DNA of 64,000 bases, taken from the NCBI GenBank assembly GCA_030252795.1, contig CP127080.1, forward strand, positions 1,314,501 to 1,378,500, read 5' to 3'. Every line of letters starts with the position of its first letter. The stretch's first letter is position 1. The notes under the pieces were generated by a model. The model was not told the DNA's origin and searched no databases. It saw nothing but the letters and a program-made list of their open reading frames with translations. This DNA is from Porticoccaceae bacterium LTM1. GTDB taxonomy: Bacteria > Pseudomonadota > Gammaproteobacteria > Pseudomonadales > Porticoccaceae. Shown in pieces: positions 25,850 through 34,451 of this stretch. Position numbers and translations under genes: made by a program.

Positions 25850-27130
25850 TTATATATCGATTCGATCAAACTGGCACACCCGGTTGCGACCACTTTGCTT
25901 GGCTTGATATAGCGCCTGATCCGCGTGTTTAAACAGAGTTGCGTAGTTGTTGCCTGGTTGCAGGGAGGCAATGCCGATACTGATGGTGATATCAATCCCG
26001 CAGGGCGTAAGTCGGCTTATCGAGTCGCGCAATTGCTCGCTGGCCAACTCAACTTGCTCTAAGTCCATTCCGGTAGTCAGGCGTACAAATTCTTCGCCAC
26101 CAATACGCGCTGCAACGGTATTGGTGTTACAAACCGAAGCGAGCTGGTCTGAGACCAGTTTCAAAACCTGGTCACCCACCGGGTGGCCGTGACGATCGTT
26201 GATTTGCTTGAAGTGGTCGATATCGAGAACAGCCAGTGCCAGAGGGGTATTGTTGGCCTGCGCTTCGGCTACTTTTTTCTCTGCCATATGTGTAATAAAA
26301 CGGCGGTTATACAAGCCGGTAAGCTCGTCTAGAATCGCCAGTTGGGTCAACTCGTTATTTCGGCGCTGGAGTTGATCAAACAACTGTTTCGAGTTGACCA
26401 GGTTGCTGACCCGGGCATAGAGCTCATCAAACTGGGGCGGCTTGTTGACGTAGTCGTTGGCGCCGGCTCGATACAACTCTGCGGTACGGGTTTTGTCGTC
26501 AAACCCGGACATCACCAGAATAGGCAATCGTTGATCATTGCACTCATCGCGAATGGCCCTCACCAGCCCCAAGCCGGTCATTCGCCCCTTGAGAATAACA
26601 TCAGTCATCAACAGATCGTATGAGACCTGTCTATAGGCCTCAAAAGCATCTTCGGCATTATCGAACGGATTGACTGTGTAACCATGTGACTCAAGAAACC
26701 GGGTTACCAGGTCACACTGGGCACGACTGTCTTCTACGTAAAGGATCTGGCCACTTTGAAGCTTACGGTGTTCAATGGAATTAATCAGCTTCTGGGTGTA
26801 TTCCTCAAAGGAGGCGAGAGAATTTTTGTAAAACACCTCGGTGGCACCGGCTTTCAAGCACTGGGCAGCGCTGTCGCTGGCACCGGAGCAGAGTACCAGA
26901 AGGGGTGTTTCTCGAGTTTCTGCCTGGTGACGTAACTTCCCGCAAAGCTCGTAGCCCTGCATATCCGGTAACACTACAGAGATACAGATCAGGTCAAAAT
27001 GTGCCTGGGTTGTCAAAGCCAGGGTTTCTTTACCCGAGTCGCTGAACTCGACCTCCATATGAAGGTCGGACAGAATGTTTGCGAAAATAAGTCGCTGGGT
27101 TTGGGAGACTTCTACAATAAGGGCTTTCAT
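25850..27130 (-). CDS. Diguanylate cyclase with two receiver domains (REC-REC-GGDEF)
   Basis: A 426-residue cytosolic regulator. Receiver 1 (1-120) looks inactive: the phospho-acceptor position is S51 (ICISVVLPDMQG) and the acidic pair is replaced (LIVEVS). Receiver 2 (128-245) is intact, with D177 in LMTDV and K230 in NKPP. The GGDEF domain (about 265-426) has an intact GGEEF at 344-348 and should make cyclic-di-GMP. The RxxD inhibitory site is absent (T/V at those positions), so product inhibition through the I-site is not expected. It is a PleD-like layout. No partner kinase is adjacent; its stop faces the RND pump gene. Confidence 0.92.
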   Translation of the reverse strand: MKALIVEVSQTQRLIFANILSDLHMEVEFSDSGKETLALTTQAHFDLICISVVLPDMQGYELCGKLRHQAETRETPLLVLCSGASDSAAQCLKAGATEVFYKNSLASFEEYTQKLINSIEHRKLQSGQILYVEDSRAQCDLVTRFLESHGYTVNPFDNAEDAFEAYRQVSYDLLMTDVILKGRMTGLGLVRAIRDECNDQRLPILVMSGFDDKTRTAELYRAGANDYVNKPPQFDELYARVSNLVNSKQLFDQLQRRNNELTQLAILDELTGLYNRRFITHMAEKKVAEAQANNTPLALAVLDIDHFKQINDRHGHPVGDQVLKLVSDQLASVCNTNTVAARIGGEEFVRLTTGMDLEQVELASEQLRDSISRLTPCGIDITISIGIASLQPGNNYATLFKHADQALYQAKQSGRNRVCQFDRIDI

Positions 27131-27256
27131 GAATGGTTTATTGTCAGTTATAAGAGACAGCGACTAATTAGCGGCCGAATTGTATAGAACTTAACCACTT
27201 CGGGAGTCAGTCTTTAGGGTGGTTTTTATTGATTTCACTCAATATAGGAGAGAGGT

Positions 27257-28015
27257 ATGAAGGTCTGGACGGCGTTGTTATGTGGATTACTGAGCTGGAC
27301 TGCTCACGCAGGTTCCCTGGGGGATGAGCATAAAGCGGCGCTAAAAGCGGCGTTGGAACACAGTAATCGCCCTGTAGAAGATAAAGCGCGGGATGCCGAC
27401 CGCAAACCCGCTGAGCTGCTGGCTTTTTACGGGGTAAAGCCGGGCATGGATGTCGCTGACATGATGACCGGTGGTGGTTATTACGCCGAGATTTTGTCCC
27501 GCTACCTCGGGGCTGATGCCAAAGTGTATGCCCAGAATAACCAGACCGCTTTGCAACGGTTTGCCTCGGCGGCCATGGACAAGCGATTGAATGGCAGGGA
27601 TCTGGACAACGTTATTCGCCTGGACCGGGAACTGGAAGATCCGGGCCTGCCCTCAGGTGCGTTGGATGTGGTGATGATGGGGCTGTTTTATCACGATACC
27701 TACTGGATGGGGGTGGATCGCCCGGCAATGAATAAGGCGATTTACGATGCGTTGAAGCCGGGTGGGGTATTCGCTGTGTGGGATCATCGAGCCGAACAGG
27801 GCAGTGGAGACCGTGATGTGAAGACCCTGCACCGGGTGGAGGAATCAATTGTCGCCGAGGAAATTCAGCAGGCTGGCTTTGTTCTTGAAGCACGTGGTGA
27901 CCTTCTGACACACCCGGAAGATGATCACACTATCAATGTATTTAAGCCGGAAATTCGCGGTAAAACAGATCGGTTTATGTTGTTGTTCAGAAAGCCGGTC
28001 AGTTCAGAAAATTGA
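27257..28015 (+). CDS. Exported methyltransferase-like protein (COG4798 type)
   Basis: A 252-residue protein with a clear signal peptide (1-18, ending TAHA) followed by a class I methyltransferase-like fold. The segment LLAFYGVKPGMDVADMMTGG stands in for the SAM loop, and ALKPGGVFAVWDHRA is the usual strand-4/5 region. Proteins of this kind are annotated as predicted methyltransferases and are exported, which is odd because the periplasm lacks SAM; the true activity is unknown. A strong AGGAGAGAGG ribosome site precedes the ATG. It is a single gene, convergent with batD. Confidence 0.82.
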   Translation: MKVWTALLCGLLSWTAHAGSLGDEHKAALKAALEHSNRPVEDKARDADRKPAELLAFYGVKPGMDVADMMTGGGYYAEILSRYLGADAKVYAQNNQTALQRFASAAMDKRLNGRDLDNVIRLDRELEDPGLPSGALDVVMMGLFYHDTYWMGVDRPAMNKAIYDALKPGGVFAVWDHRAEQGSGDRDVKTLHRVEESIVAEEIQQAGFVLEARGDLLTHPEDDHTINVFKPEIRGKTDRFMLLFRKPVSSEN

Positions 28016-28051
28016 GTTGTGGTGGAGCTACGAATCTGATCCCGAGCAGTC

Positions 28052-28199
28052 GGCAAGGCATTACTGTTCAAAACACGCTGTAAATACTTCCCTGTACGCT
28101 CGGAGGCGGCATCTGAACGCCATGGATGGTGGGAATGTCGGTTTTGCAGGAGCAAAAACCGACCATGCCGGCTACGGTTTTGAACAGCAACACCTTACC
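28052..28199. repeat. Long hairpin element, core family 1, expanded copy C
   Basis: 23-base arms (28052-28074, 28177-28199) pair at 19 positions, perfectly over the inner 11. The interior (28075-28176, 102 bases) begins like the 52-base cores (ACGCTGTAAATAC, TCCC loop, GCTCG). Its second hairpin is enlarged by an extra stem, 28137-28147 with 28152-28163. It lies between convergent genes. The rest of the gap, to 28396, shows no gene. Confidence 0.78.
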
Positions 28200-28396
28200 T
28201 CCCTAAGCTTTTCTGGCGTACTACCGAAGTTAGCCTTTGATTATCGGGAGCTGTTTCCCCCGATTTGTCAGTATTATGAGGGGGAGGCAGCACGCGGTAA
28301 GCAAAGGCGGTGTGCTTCTACGGGCCTTCCTTAAGGCCAATACAGGCTAGTCCAGAGGAGTCGGCAAAGCACCAAAATTTCAAGTACAGGTAGACC

Positions 28397-30055
28397 TTAC
28401 TGTGGATAGAGCGGCTTAAGTCCGTCCTCAGATTTTGCGGTGCCGGAGCCATTAGCACGCCATCGCTTCAATTCGGTTGCCAGGGCTGTGAGGTCTGGTG
28501 AATCGCTAGATTGTCCGTAGAGTGATCTGTCCAAATTCATTAATTGCTTTTCTAATTCACTATCTGCCAATCGCTCGGCGATTTCATTCAGCGTGCTGAT
28601 TGCCGGGTTCTTCCAATAAGTTTGTCCCCAGACCAGAATAGCCTCGCGCAATTGTTTGGCATTGTTGTCCCTGGCGGCGTTTCGAATTGCAGAGAACAGC
28701 TCGCGCTCATTGCCGGTTGGTTGCTCGGTCGTGGTGGTTTGTCTGGACTGTGCTGCTGGGCGTTTAAACAGCAACCACAAGATGCAGATCAATAATACGC
28801 CGTTAACGGACAATGAAATCCACAACAGCTGGTTATCACTTTCGGCCACTGGCGGCAATGCCACGTCTTCATTGGGCATTGGGGGTGTAAAGCTCTTTTG
28901 CGATGCAGGCAGAATATTAAATCGTCGCTCCGGCAAGGAGGCGGTGCGCAGGGTCTGTTTGGCAGTGTCCCACCATTGCAGGGTTACTTTCGGCAGAGTC
29001 AGCAGTCCCGGTTTTGAAGGTACGATTGCAAAAGACTGTTGATTGATTCCGGTCACACCGCCGGAGTCGAGTTGCTGATTGCGCTCGGGCCTGTCAGGGT
29101 AAAGTGTGTAGCTGTCGCTCTCTTTTAACTCGATATCGGGGATCCGCTCTGCGGTAGCTCCTTTCGCTTTAATAGTGATGGTTCGAGTGATCGGCTCGCC
29201 AACGCGCCAATCTGAAGATTCGTCACTCCACTGGTCTATAAGCTCTACGTTTTGGGCTGGTAGCCAGTTCGAACCGCTGTTGGCCGGCTGCGGTTTAACT
29301 TGAATTTCACGGGGTTGACTCAATGCCGAAAAGCGATTGCCATTGCGGTATAAGTCGCCAAAGAAGGTTCGTCTGCTGCTGGGCAGATAGGCAGAAAAAC
29401 GCAGCGCAGGAATGTTGATTGTTCCATTGCTGGTTGGGAAAATCGCGTATTTCAGCTCCATTACCTGGAAACGCTGGTTATCAATCACTTTACTGAATTG
29501 ACTTTGGTGGAGTTTTTCAAAGTCAACGCCAGGTAACTCCAGAGTGGTCATTTCCGGATTTTGTAATCCTTCTGCCAGATAAATTCGATAGGTAAGCAGC
29601 AGTTGTTCACCAACATAAACGGCATCCTTGTCAGTGATAAGCTCCACAAACAGCGGTACATCATTGCCAATGTCAGTTGGTTTTCGTTCCGCATTTACCT
29701 TAATTGTTAATGACTTGGATTTATCACCGTCCAGCTCAAAAACGGGAATGGTGAATGTACCTTTTACTTTCGGTTGCAGAACCAGAGTCCAATTGGAACT
29801 GGATTCAGTTAGGCCATTGATATTTCTGTAGCTTTGTTGTTTAAAAGGACCTTGGACAATATGGAAGTTATCAGAAAGCTCTGAAAAATCTGGCTCATCC
29901 AGCAGTACCTGCTCATCATAGCTGACCGTCAATTCAAAGGTTTCGTTAAGGCTGAGTTCGGTACGGTCCACATTCGCAGTGAGTGTGCCTGCGCCAGCTA
30001 CAATTGATAGTGTCAGTGACAAAAATAATAAAATGGCTTGGTTAATAAAGTTCAT
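28397..30055 (-). CDS. batD: BatD-like protein (oxygen-tolerance family)
   Basis: A periplasmic-facing membrane protein of about 552 residues. A signal peptide (INQAILLFLSLTLSIVAGAG) is followed by beta-rich domains typical of BatD (LTANVDRTELSLNETFELT), with a C-terminal membrane helix (LLWISLSVNGVLLICILWLL) and a cytoplasmic helical tail. I prefer the ATG at 30055, which puts the signal peptide at the terminus; a TTG at 30085 is also in frame. It is the last gene of the MoxR/Bat operon. The family is linked to envelope stress and aerotolerance in other bacteria; the exact role is unknown. Confidence 0.9.
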   Translation of the reverse strand: MNFINQAILLFLSLTLSIVAGAGTLTANVDRTELSLNETFELTVSYDEQVLLDEPDFSELSDNFHIVQGPFKQQSYRNINGLTESSSNWTLVLQPKVKGTFTIPVFELDGDKSKSLTIKVNAERKPTDIGNDVPLFVELITDKDAVYVGEQLLLTYRIYLAEGLQNPEMTTLELPGVDFEKLHQSQFSKVIDNQRFQVMELKYAIFPTSNGTINIPALRFSAYLPSSRRTFFGDLYRNGNRFSALSQPREIQVKPQPANSGSNWLPAQNVELIDQWSDESSDWRVGEPITRTITIKAKGATAERIPDIELKESDSYTLYPDRPERNQQLDSGGVTGINQQSFAIVPSKPGLLTLPKVTLQWWDTAKQTLRTASLPERRFNILPASQKSFTPPMPNEDVALPPVAESDNQLLWISLSVNGVLLICILWLLFKRPAAQSRQTTTTEQPTGNERELFSAIRNAARDNNAKQLREAILVWGQTYWKNPAISTLNEIAERLADSELEKQLMNLDRSLYGQSSDSPDLTALATELKRWRANGSGTAKSEDGLKPLYPQ

Positions 30056-30078
30056 AACTGCTTTGTATCCGTAATTAT

Positions 30079-32010
30079 TTACCAACGCTGCTCATCCTGT
30101 TGGGGAGGGCGGCGGTGTTCATCTCGCTGGCGATTGTTTTTCTGATAATTAAATTTTCGACGCAAAAAAGCGCCGGGATCGTCCGGTACCTTGCGCAAAA
30201 ACTGTTCCATGGCATTGCGTGCCTCTTTTTGTTCTGGCGTTTCCTCGCTCTCTGCAGCATTGGCCTGTTGTTGCTGTTCGTCACCTGATTCAGGTTCACC
30301 CGGCTGGCCTTGCTGCTGTTTTTCCTGTTGCTCCTCTTCCTCTTCACCATTCTCCTGGTTAGCATCCTGCTGTTCGCCACCCTGATTCTCTTTGCGTTGA
30401 GAGGTGGAATCCTGCTGTTGGGATTCGTTGCTGCTATCTGATTGTTGTTGAGAGTTGGAGCTGTTTTCCGATGAGCTTTCCTGTTCAGACTCGGATGAGT
30501 TCTGTTTCGATGACTCTCCACCTGAAGAATTCTCATCAGATGAATCCTCTCCCGATGAGTCTTGGGATTGAGAATCGCTCTGGTTTTGATCCTGATTCTG
30601 TTGATTTTCTCCATTCTCAGATTGAGACTGATCTTGCTGTTGCTCTTGTTGTTTCTTTAAAAGATCTTCAAGTAGCTTTTTATTGTGCTCGGCATCTGCA
30701 AGGCCAGGTTCTTTTTTCAGCGCTTTTTTGTAGGCTTCAATTGCCTCTTCCAAACGCTGCAGTTGGGCCAGTGCATTTCCCTGATTGTATAAACCGGCGG
30801 CGCTGTTATCTTTTTGATACTCACTTAGAGCCGTTTCATAATCGCCATTGCGATAGGCAGCAGCGCCTTTCCAGTTTGGATCTTTAAAGGTCTGTTGTGC
30901 GTTTTCAAATTGCTCTTTTTCAAAAGCTTGCTGACCCTGTTGGTTGGGTGTTTTCCAAAGGTCTTTCCAGTCAAATGCAGCCGCTGGTTCGCTGAACAAT
31001 ATTGGGGCTAACAGCAGAACCGCCAGCATGCCCTTGCGAAATGCCGCGATAACCAGCGGCAGCAAAACAATAGCCATCCAGAAACCCTGGTCATCCCAAC
31101 TGTCGAATTCGCGTTCCAGACGTTCAGTGTTGTTATTTATGGGCTCACCAAAACCGTTCAACAGGTAGTTTAGATCACTGCTGTCGGCGGAAAGGTCGCT
31201 GTATTGACCGCCATTGCGATGAGCCAGTTCTAGCAGCGCACTCTGATCCAGGCTTGCCACCACAATGGTGCCTCTGCTGTCTTTGGCAAAGCCGCCATCG
31301 GGCAGGGGAATGGGTGCACCTTTGGGTGTGCCAACACCGAGAATGGAAAGGCGATAGCCGCTGCTGCGCATTAAGTCACTGACTTCTTCTTGCGCCTGTT
31401 CGGTCACTTCGTCGGTAATTAATAAAATATCGCCAGTGGCATGGCCACCATCCCGAAGCAGTTGCTGGGCCAGGCTGATTGCATCTTCGGTATTGCTTCC
31501 CGGTGTGGCAATCAGGCTGGGGTCAAGTACAGGTATCTGGGCAATGATGGTGTCGGTGTCATCGGTAAGTGGTGTGACCATATGGGCTGTACCACCATAA
31601 ACCAATAGGGCGGTGACGCCTTCAGTGCGGGCTTTAAGGATATCGGTCAGTTTGTAGCGAGCTCTCGTCAGACGACTGGGCTTTAGGTCTGTACTCCACA
31701 TGGAAGGAGACAAATCCAGCGCAATAACTAATGCGCTGTGCTCCTTGTGAACCGGCAGTGGCAGTTGTTGCCAGGTTGGCCCTGACAGCCCTATGCTGGT
31801 GGCGATAATACCTATTCCCCACAGCAAGCTGTGATTTCGACGTCGGCTTTGCTGGCTATCAAGCATCAACGGCAACCAACGAGGGTTGATTACTTTCGCC
31901 CAGTTGCCGAGCGATTGGCTGCGTGAGCGCAGCCACCAGAGCAATAACAGGCCAACGGGAATAGCGAGCAGCCAAAGTGGGCGAAGCAGATGAAATCCGG
32001 TTTCAGTCAT
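30079..32010 (-). CDS. BatB/BatC fusion: von Willebrand A domain plus TPR and low-complexity tail
   Basis: A 643-residue membrane protein. It has two N-terminal membrane helices, a VWA domain with a MIDAS-like DLSPSM, a further helix near 315-345, then TPR repeats (AAGLYNQGNALAQLQRLEEA; EEAIEAYKKALKKEPG) and a very long tail of Q, S, E, N and D (about 450-590) ending in a basic segment. VWA and TPR parts are separate genes (BatB, BatC) in some species, so this is a fused form. The start overlaps the batA end by eight bases. Confidence 0.9.
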   Translation of the reverse strand: MTETGFHLLRPLWLLAIPVGLLLLWWLRSRSQSLGNWAKVINPRWLPLMLDSQQSRRRNHSLLWGIGIIATSIGLSGPTWQQLPLPVHKEHSALVIALDLSPSMWSTDLKPSRLTRARYKLTDILKARTEGVTALLVYGGTAHMVTPLTDDTDTIIAQIPVLDPSLIATPGSNTEDAISLAQQLLRDGGHATGDILLITDEVTEQAQEEVSDLMRSSGYRLSILGVGTPKGAPIPLPDGGFAKDSRGTIVVASLDQSALLELAHRNGGQYSDLSADSSDLNYLLNGFGEPINNNTERLEREFDSWDDQGFWMAIVLLPLVIAAFRKGMLAVLLLAPILFSEPAAAFDWKDLWKTPNQQGQQAFEKEQFENAQQTFKDPNWKGAAAYRNGDYETALSEYQKDNSAAGLYNQGNALAQLQRLEEAIEAYKKALKKEPGLADAEHNKKLLEDLLKKQQEQQQDQSQSENGENQQNQDQNQSDSQSQDSSGEDSSDENSSGGESSKQNSSESEQESSSENSSNSQQQSDSSNESQQQDSTSQRKENQGGEQQDANQENGEEEEEQQEKQQQGQPGEPESGDEQQQQANAAESEETPEQKEARNAMEQFLRKVPDDPGAFLRRKFNYQKNNRQRDEHRRPPQQDEQRW

Positions 32011-33004
32011 AAGTCGCCTCCTGTCGTCGAATCATCAGTAACAGGCCTGCGAACAGGGCGACACCCAAGGGCCAGTGATAAAGCGCTTTTGTCGGGCGAA
32101 GAGTCTCTGCTTCCTGTTCTATGGGCTCCAATTTGTCGAGTTCCTGATAGATCTGGTTAAGTTCTTCAACGTCACGTGCACGGTAGTAACGACCGCCGGT
32201 TTTGTCGGCGATGGCTTGCAGGGTATCTTCATCCAATGCGGTATTGTGAACTCGCTGAACGCCAAACAGAGAGCGTTGTAAAACGCTGTCTGCTCCGACA
32301 CCCACAGTGTAAATTTTTACACCCATCTGCGCGGCAGCTTCTGCCGCCTTAATGGGATCTAATTCACCGTAGGTGTTGCTGCCATCGGTCAGTAAAATGA
32401 GTATGCGGTGATTTTCTGGTCGATCAATCAGTCGTTTAACCCCTAGGCCAATGGCATCGCCGATGGCGGTTTTATTCCCGGCGAAACCTGCTTGTGCCTC
32501 TTCCAGCAGGCGAGTTACTGTTTGGCGATCAAAGGTAAGGGGCGACTGTAGGTAGGGCAGGCTGCCGAACAGGATCAATCCCAGCCTGTCGCCTTTGCGG
32601 CGTTCCGCAAATTGGCTGAGTACTACTTTAACCGCCACGATACGCTCGGTGGTTCTGCTACCCAGTGGCATATCATCCATTCGCATACTCTCGGAAATAT
32701 CCACACACAACAGCAGATCACGGCCGGTGGTGGGCAACTCGATTGGTTCGCCAACCCAGGTTGGGCGCGCAGCTGCAAACAGAGCTGTAATCCACAGCAA
32801 TATCAGTAGCAGGTAGTTCAGTTTGTTTTTTGAAGTAGCTGTAAATGACTTTGTACCCGTACCCAGCAACTGATCGTAAACCGGAATCGCAAGTGCCGGG
32901 TTTTGTGACTCAGCCGGTTTGCGAAAACTGCGGTAAATCCAGGGTAGAGGTAGTAAAAACAAAATCCACCACCACTCAAAAATCACACTTGTTGATTCGG
33001 TCAT
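32003..33004 (-). CDS. batA: BatA-like von Willebrand A domain membrane protein
   Basis: A 333-residue protein with a membrane helix near the start (WWWILFLLPLPWIY), a second near 63-80, a VWA domain with the MIDAS motif DISESM and the later LTDGSNTYGE, and a C-terminal membrane helix (WPLGVALFAGLLLMI). MIDAS sites bind a divalent cation and a protein ligand. Four-base overlap with the DUF4381 gene and eight-base overlap with the BatB/C gene indicate a coupled operon. Confidence 0.91.
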   Translation of the reverse strand: MTESTSVIFEWWWILFLLPLPWIYRSFRKPAESQNPALAIPVYDQLLGTGTKSFTATSKNKLNYLLLILLWITALFAAARPTWVGEPIELPTTGRDLLLCVDISESMRMDDMPLGSRTTERIVAVKVVLSQFAERRKGDRLGLILFGSLPYLQSPLTFDRQTVTRLLEEAQAGFAGNKTAIGDAIGLGVKRLIDRPENHRILILLTDGSNTYGELDPIKAAEAAAQMGVKIYTVGVGADSVLQRSLFGVQRVHNTALDEDTLQAIADKTGGRYYRARDVEELNQIYQELDKLEPIEQEAETLRPTKALYHWPLGVALFAGLLLMIRRQEATYD

Positions 33005-33504
33005 GATTTGCCTCCAAGCTGTTTTAACATCCAGAGGCGGGCGTTATTTTGAAATTTCAGACGTTCGTCGTCGCTTAGTGGTTGAGGTTGCTTTTGATAA
33101 GCAAGTTCGTCAATTCTGGCGATTAGTGCTTCATCGAATAATGGTTTCGTGGCTTGATGATTCAGGGCCGATAAAAACTGGCTGGCCGACTGGCTGGTGA
33201 GTCGTGAGTCTGAATGAACAGTTAGCAGGCAGCGGCGCATTATGGTTACCAGCTGCAGGATAAACAGCTGATCATTGTCTGAGGGATTAAGCCCTAATTC
33301 TGACCGTGAACGATGTTCGTCGGCACAGCGTTCTAATTCGGTCAATGCGGATCGTTTCAGCTTTTTCTTGTTGGCAATTTTCAACAGCTGTCTAACGGCA
33401 AAAAGAACGAATACCGCAACAATGACAGCAACCAACCACCAGCCGGGTGCCAATGGCCACCAGCTGACAGGATCGGGGAGGTGAATATCTTTTAATTCAT
33501 TCAT
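33001..33504 (-). CDS. DUF4381 membrane protein
   Basis: A 167-residue protein with one N-terminal membrane helix (WWLVAVIVAVFVLFAVRQLL) preceded by the family's DPVSWWPLAPGWW segment, then a cytoplasmic helical domain. DUF4381 genes are standard members of MoxR/Bat operons between the DUF58 and BatA genes, as here. It overlaps both neighbours by four bases (ATGA). The molecular role is not known. Confidence 0.9.
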   Translation of the reverse strand: MNELKDIHLPDPVSWWPLAPGWWLVAVIVAVFVLFAVRQLLKIANKKKLKRSALTELERCADEHRSRSELGLNPSDNDQLFILQLVTIMRRCLLTVHSDSRLTSQSASQFLSALNHQATKPLFDEALIARIDELAYQKQPQPLSDDERLKFQNNARLWMLKQLGGKS

Positions 33505-34442
33505 GCTCTTGCCCTCCGCTTACCATAGCTGCGTTGTAACAGGGCAGGCACAGACTGGTCGGTACAGAGTTCCAGCCAGCCCATACGCAGTCTGGCGGCG
33601 AGTAGCTTTAATTGTTCGCGACGATTGCTGAAAACCTCGACACAGTGTTCCCGCATTTTTTGATTGCGGGTGTTCAATGACTGGCGGATTCCGTTCACAA
33701 CTACCGGGTAATTTCCGGGTGGCGGCAACTCCTTTTCCAGGCCGTCGAAAATATGGCAGAGCGTCACGTCACAGTGTTTTGCCAATTCGTACAGATTTTC
33801 CTGGCAGCTGTCGTCAAGATCATGAAAGTCACTGACCAGAAACACCGATGTACCCGGATGGGCGATACGACGGGTTTCTTCGATGATATTTGATAGTCTG
33901 TACTTATCTTCCGGCTGCTCAATAAGGTCCGCGCATAAGGTTTGCAGTGAATTAATCAGCTGCAATACCGTGTGATGACTGCGCCTTGGTCTGATGTCAA
34001 TTTGTTGTCGGGTACCAAAAAGCATGGCACCCACACGATCATTCGCCTGTATGCCAGACCAGGCGAGAGCGGTACTCAATTGGCAAACGCTTTGCGCTTT
34101 TAATTGTTCGCTGCCAAACAGCATCGGTCGTCGCAAATCGGCGATCACCAGAATTGGCCGTTCGCGCTCCTCACGAAACACTTTGGTGTGGGGGGTGCGT
34201 GTTCGTGCGGTTACCCGCCAATCGATGGATCTAACATCATCGCCAGGTTGGTAGTGGCGCACCTCTTCAAAATCCATGCCGCGCCCACGAAACGCCGATC
34301 GTTGATTACCGGCCAGTTGGCTGCGGGCAATTTTTTTCGGGAAAAAGACCAGATCCTTCAAGGCATGGCGAAGTTGTACCAGCTCGGAAGGATTGGCAAT
34401 TTCCTGCGCAAACTGCTGTGCAGTGTGTTTTTGCTCACTCAT
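33501..34442 (-). CDS. DUF58 domain protein
   Basis: A 313-residue cytosolic protein. The DUF58 signature appears as GRGMDFEEVRHYQPGDDVR followed by IDWRVTARTR. A VWA-like fold follows (VIADLRRPMLFG; FLVSDFHDLDD). DUF58 proteins partner with MoxR ATPases and VWA proteins, probably as chaperone or assembly modules. It begins nine bases after the moxR stop. Confidence 0.92.
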   Translation of the reverse strand: MSEQKHTAQQFAQEIANPSELVQLRHALKDLVFFPKKIARSQLAGNQRSAFRGRGMDFEEVRHYQPGDDVRSIDWRVTARTRTPHTKVFREERERPILVIADLRRPMLFGSEQLKAQSVCQLSTALAWSGIQANDRVGAMLFGTRQQIDIRPRRSHHTVLQLINSLQTLCADLIEQPEDKYRLSNIIEETRRIAHPGTSVFLVSDFHDLDDSCQENLYELAKHCDVTLCHIFDGLEKELPPPGNYPVVVNGIRQSLNTRNQKMREHCVEVFSNRREQLKLLAARLRMGWLELCTDQSVPALLQRSYGKRRARA

Positions 34443-34451
34443 AGAAAAACA

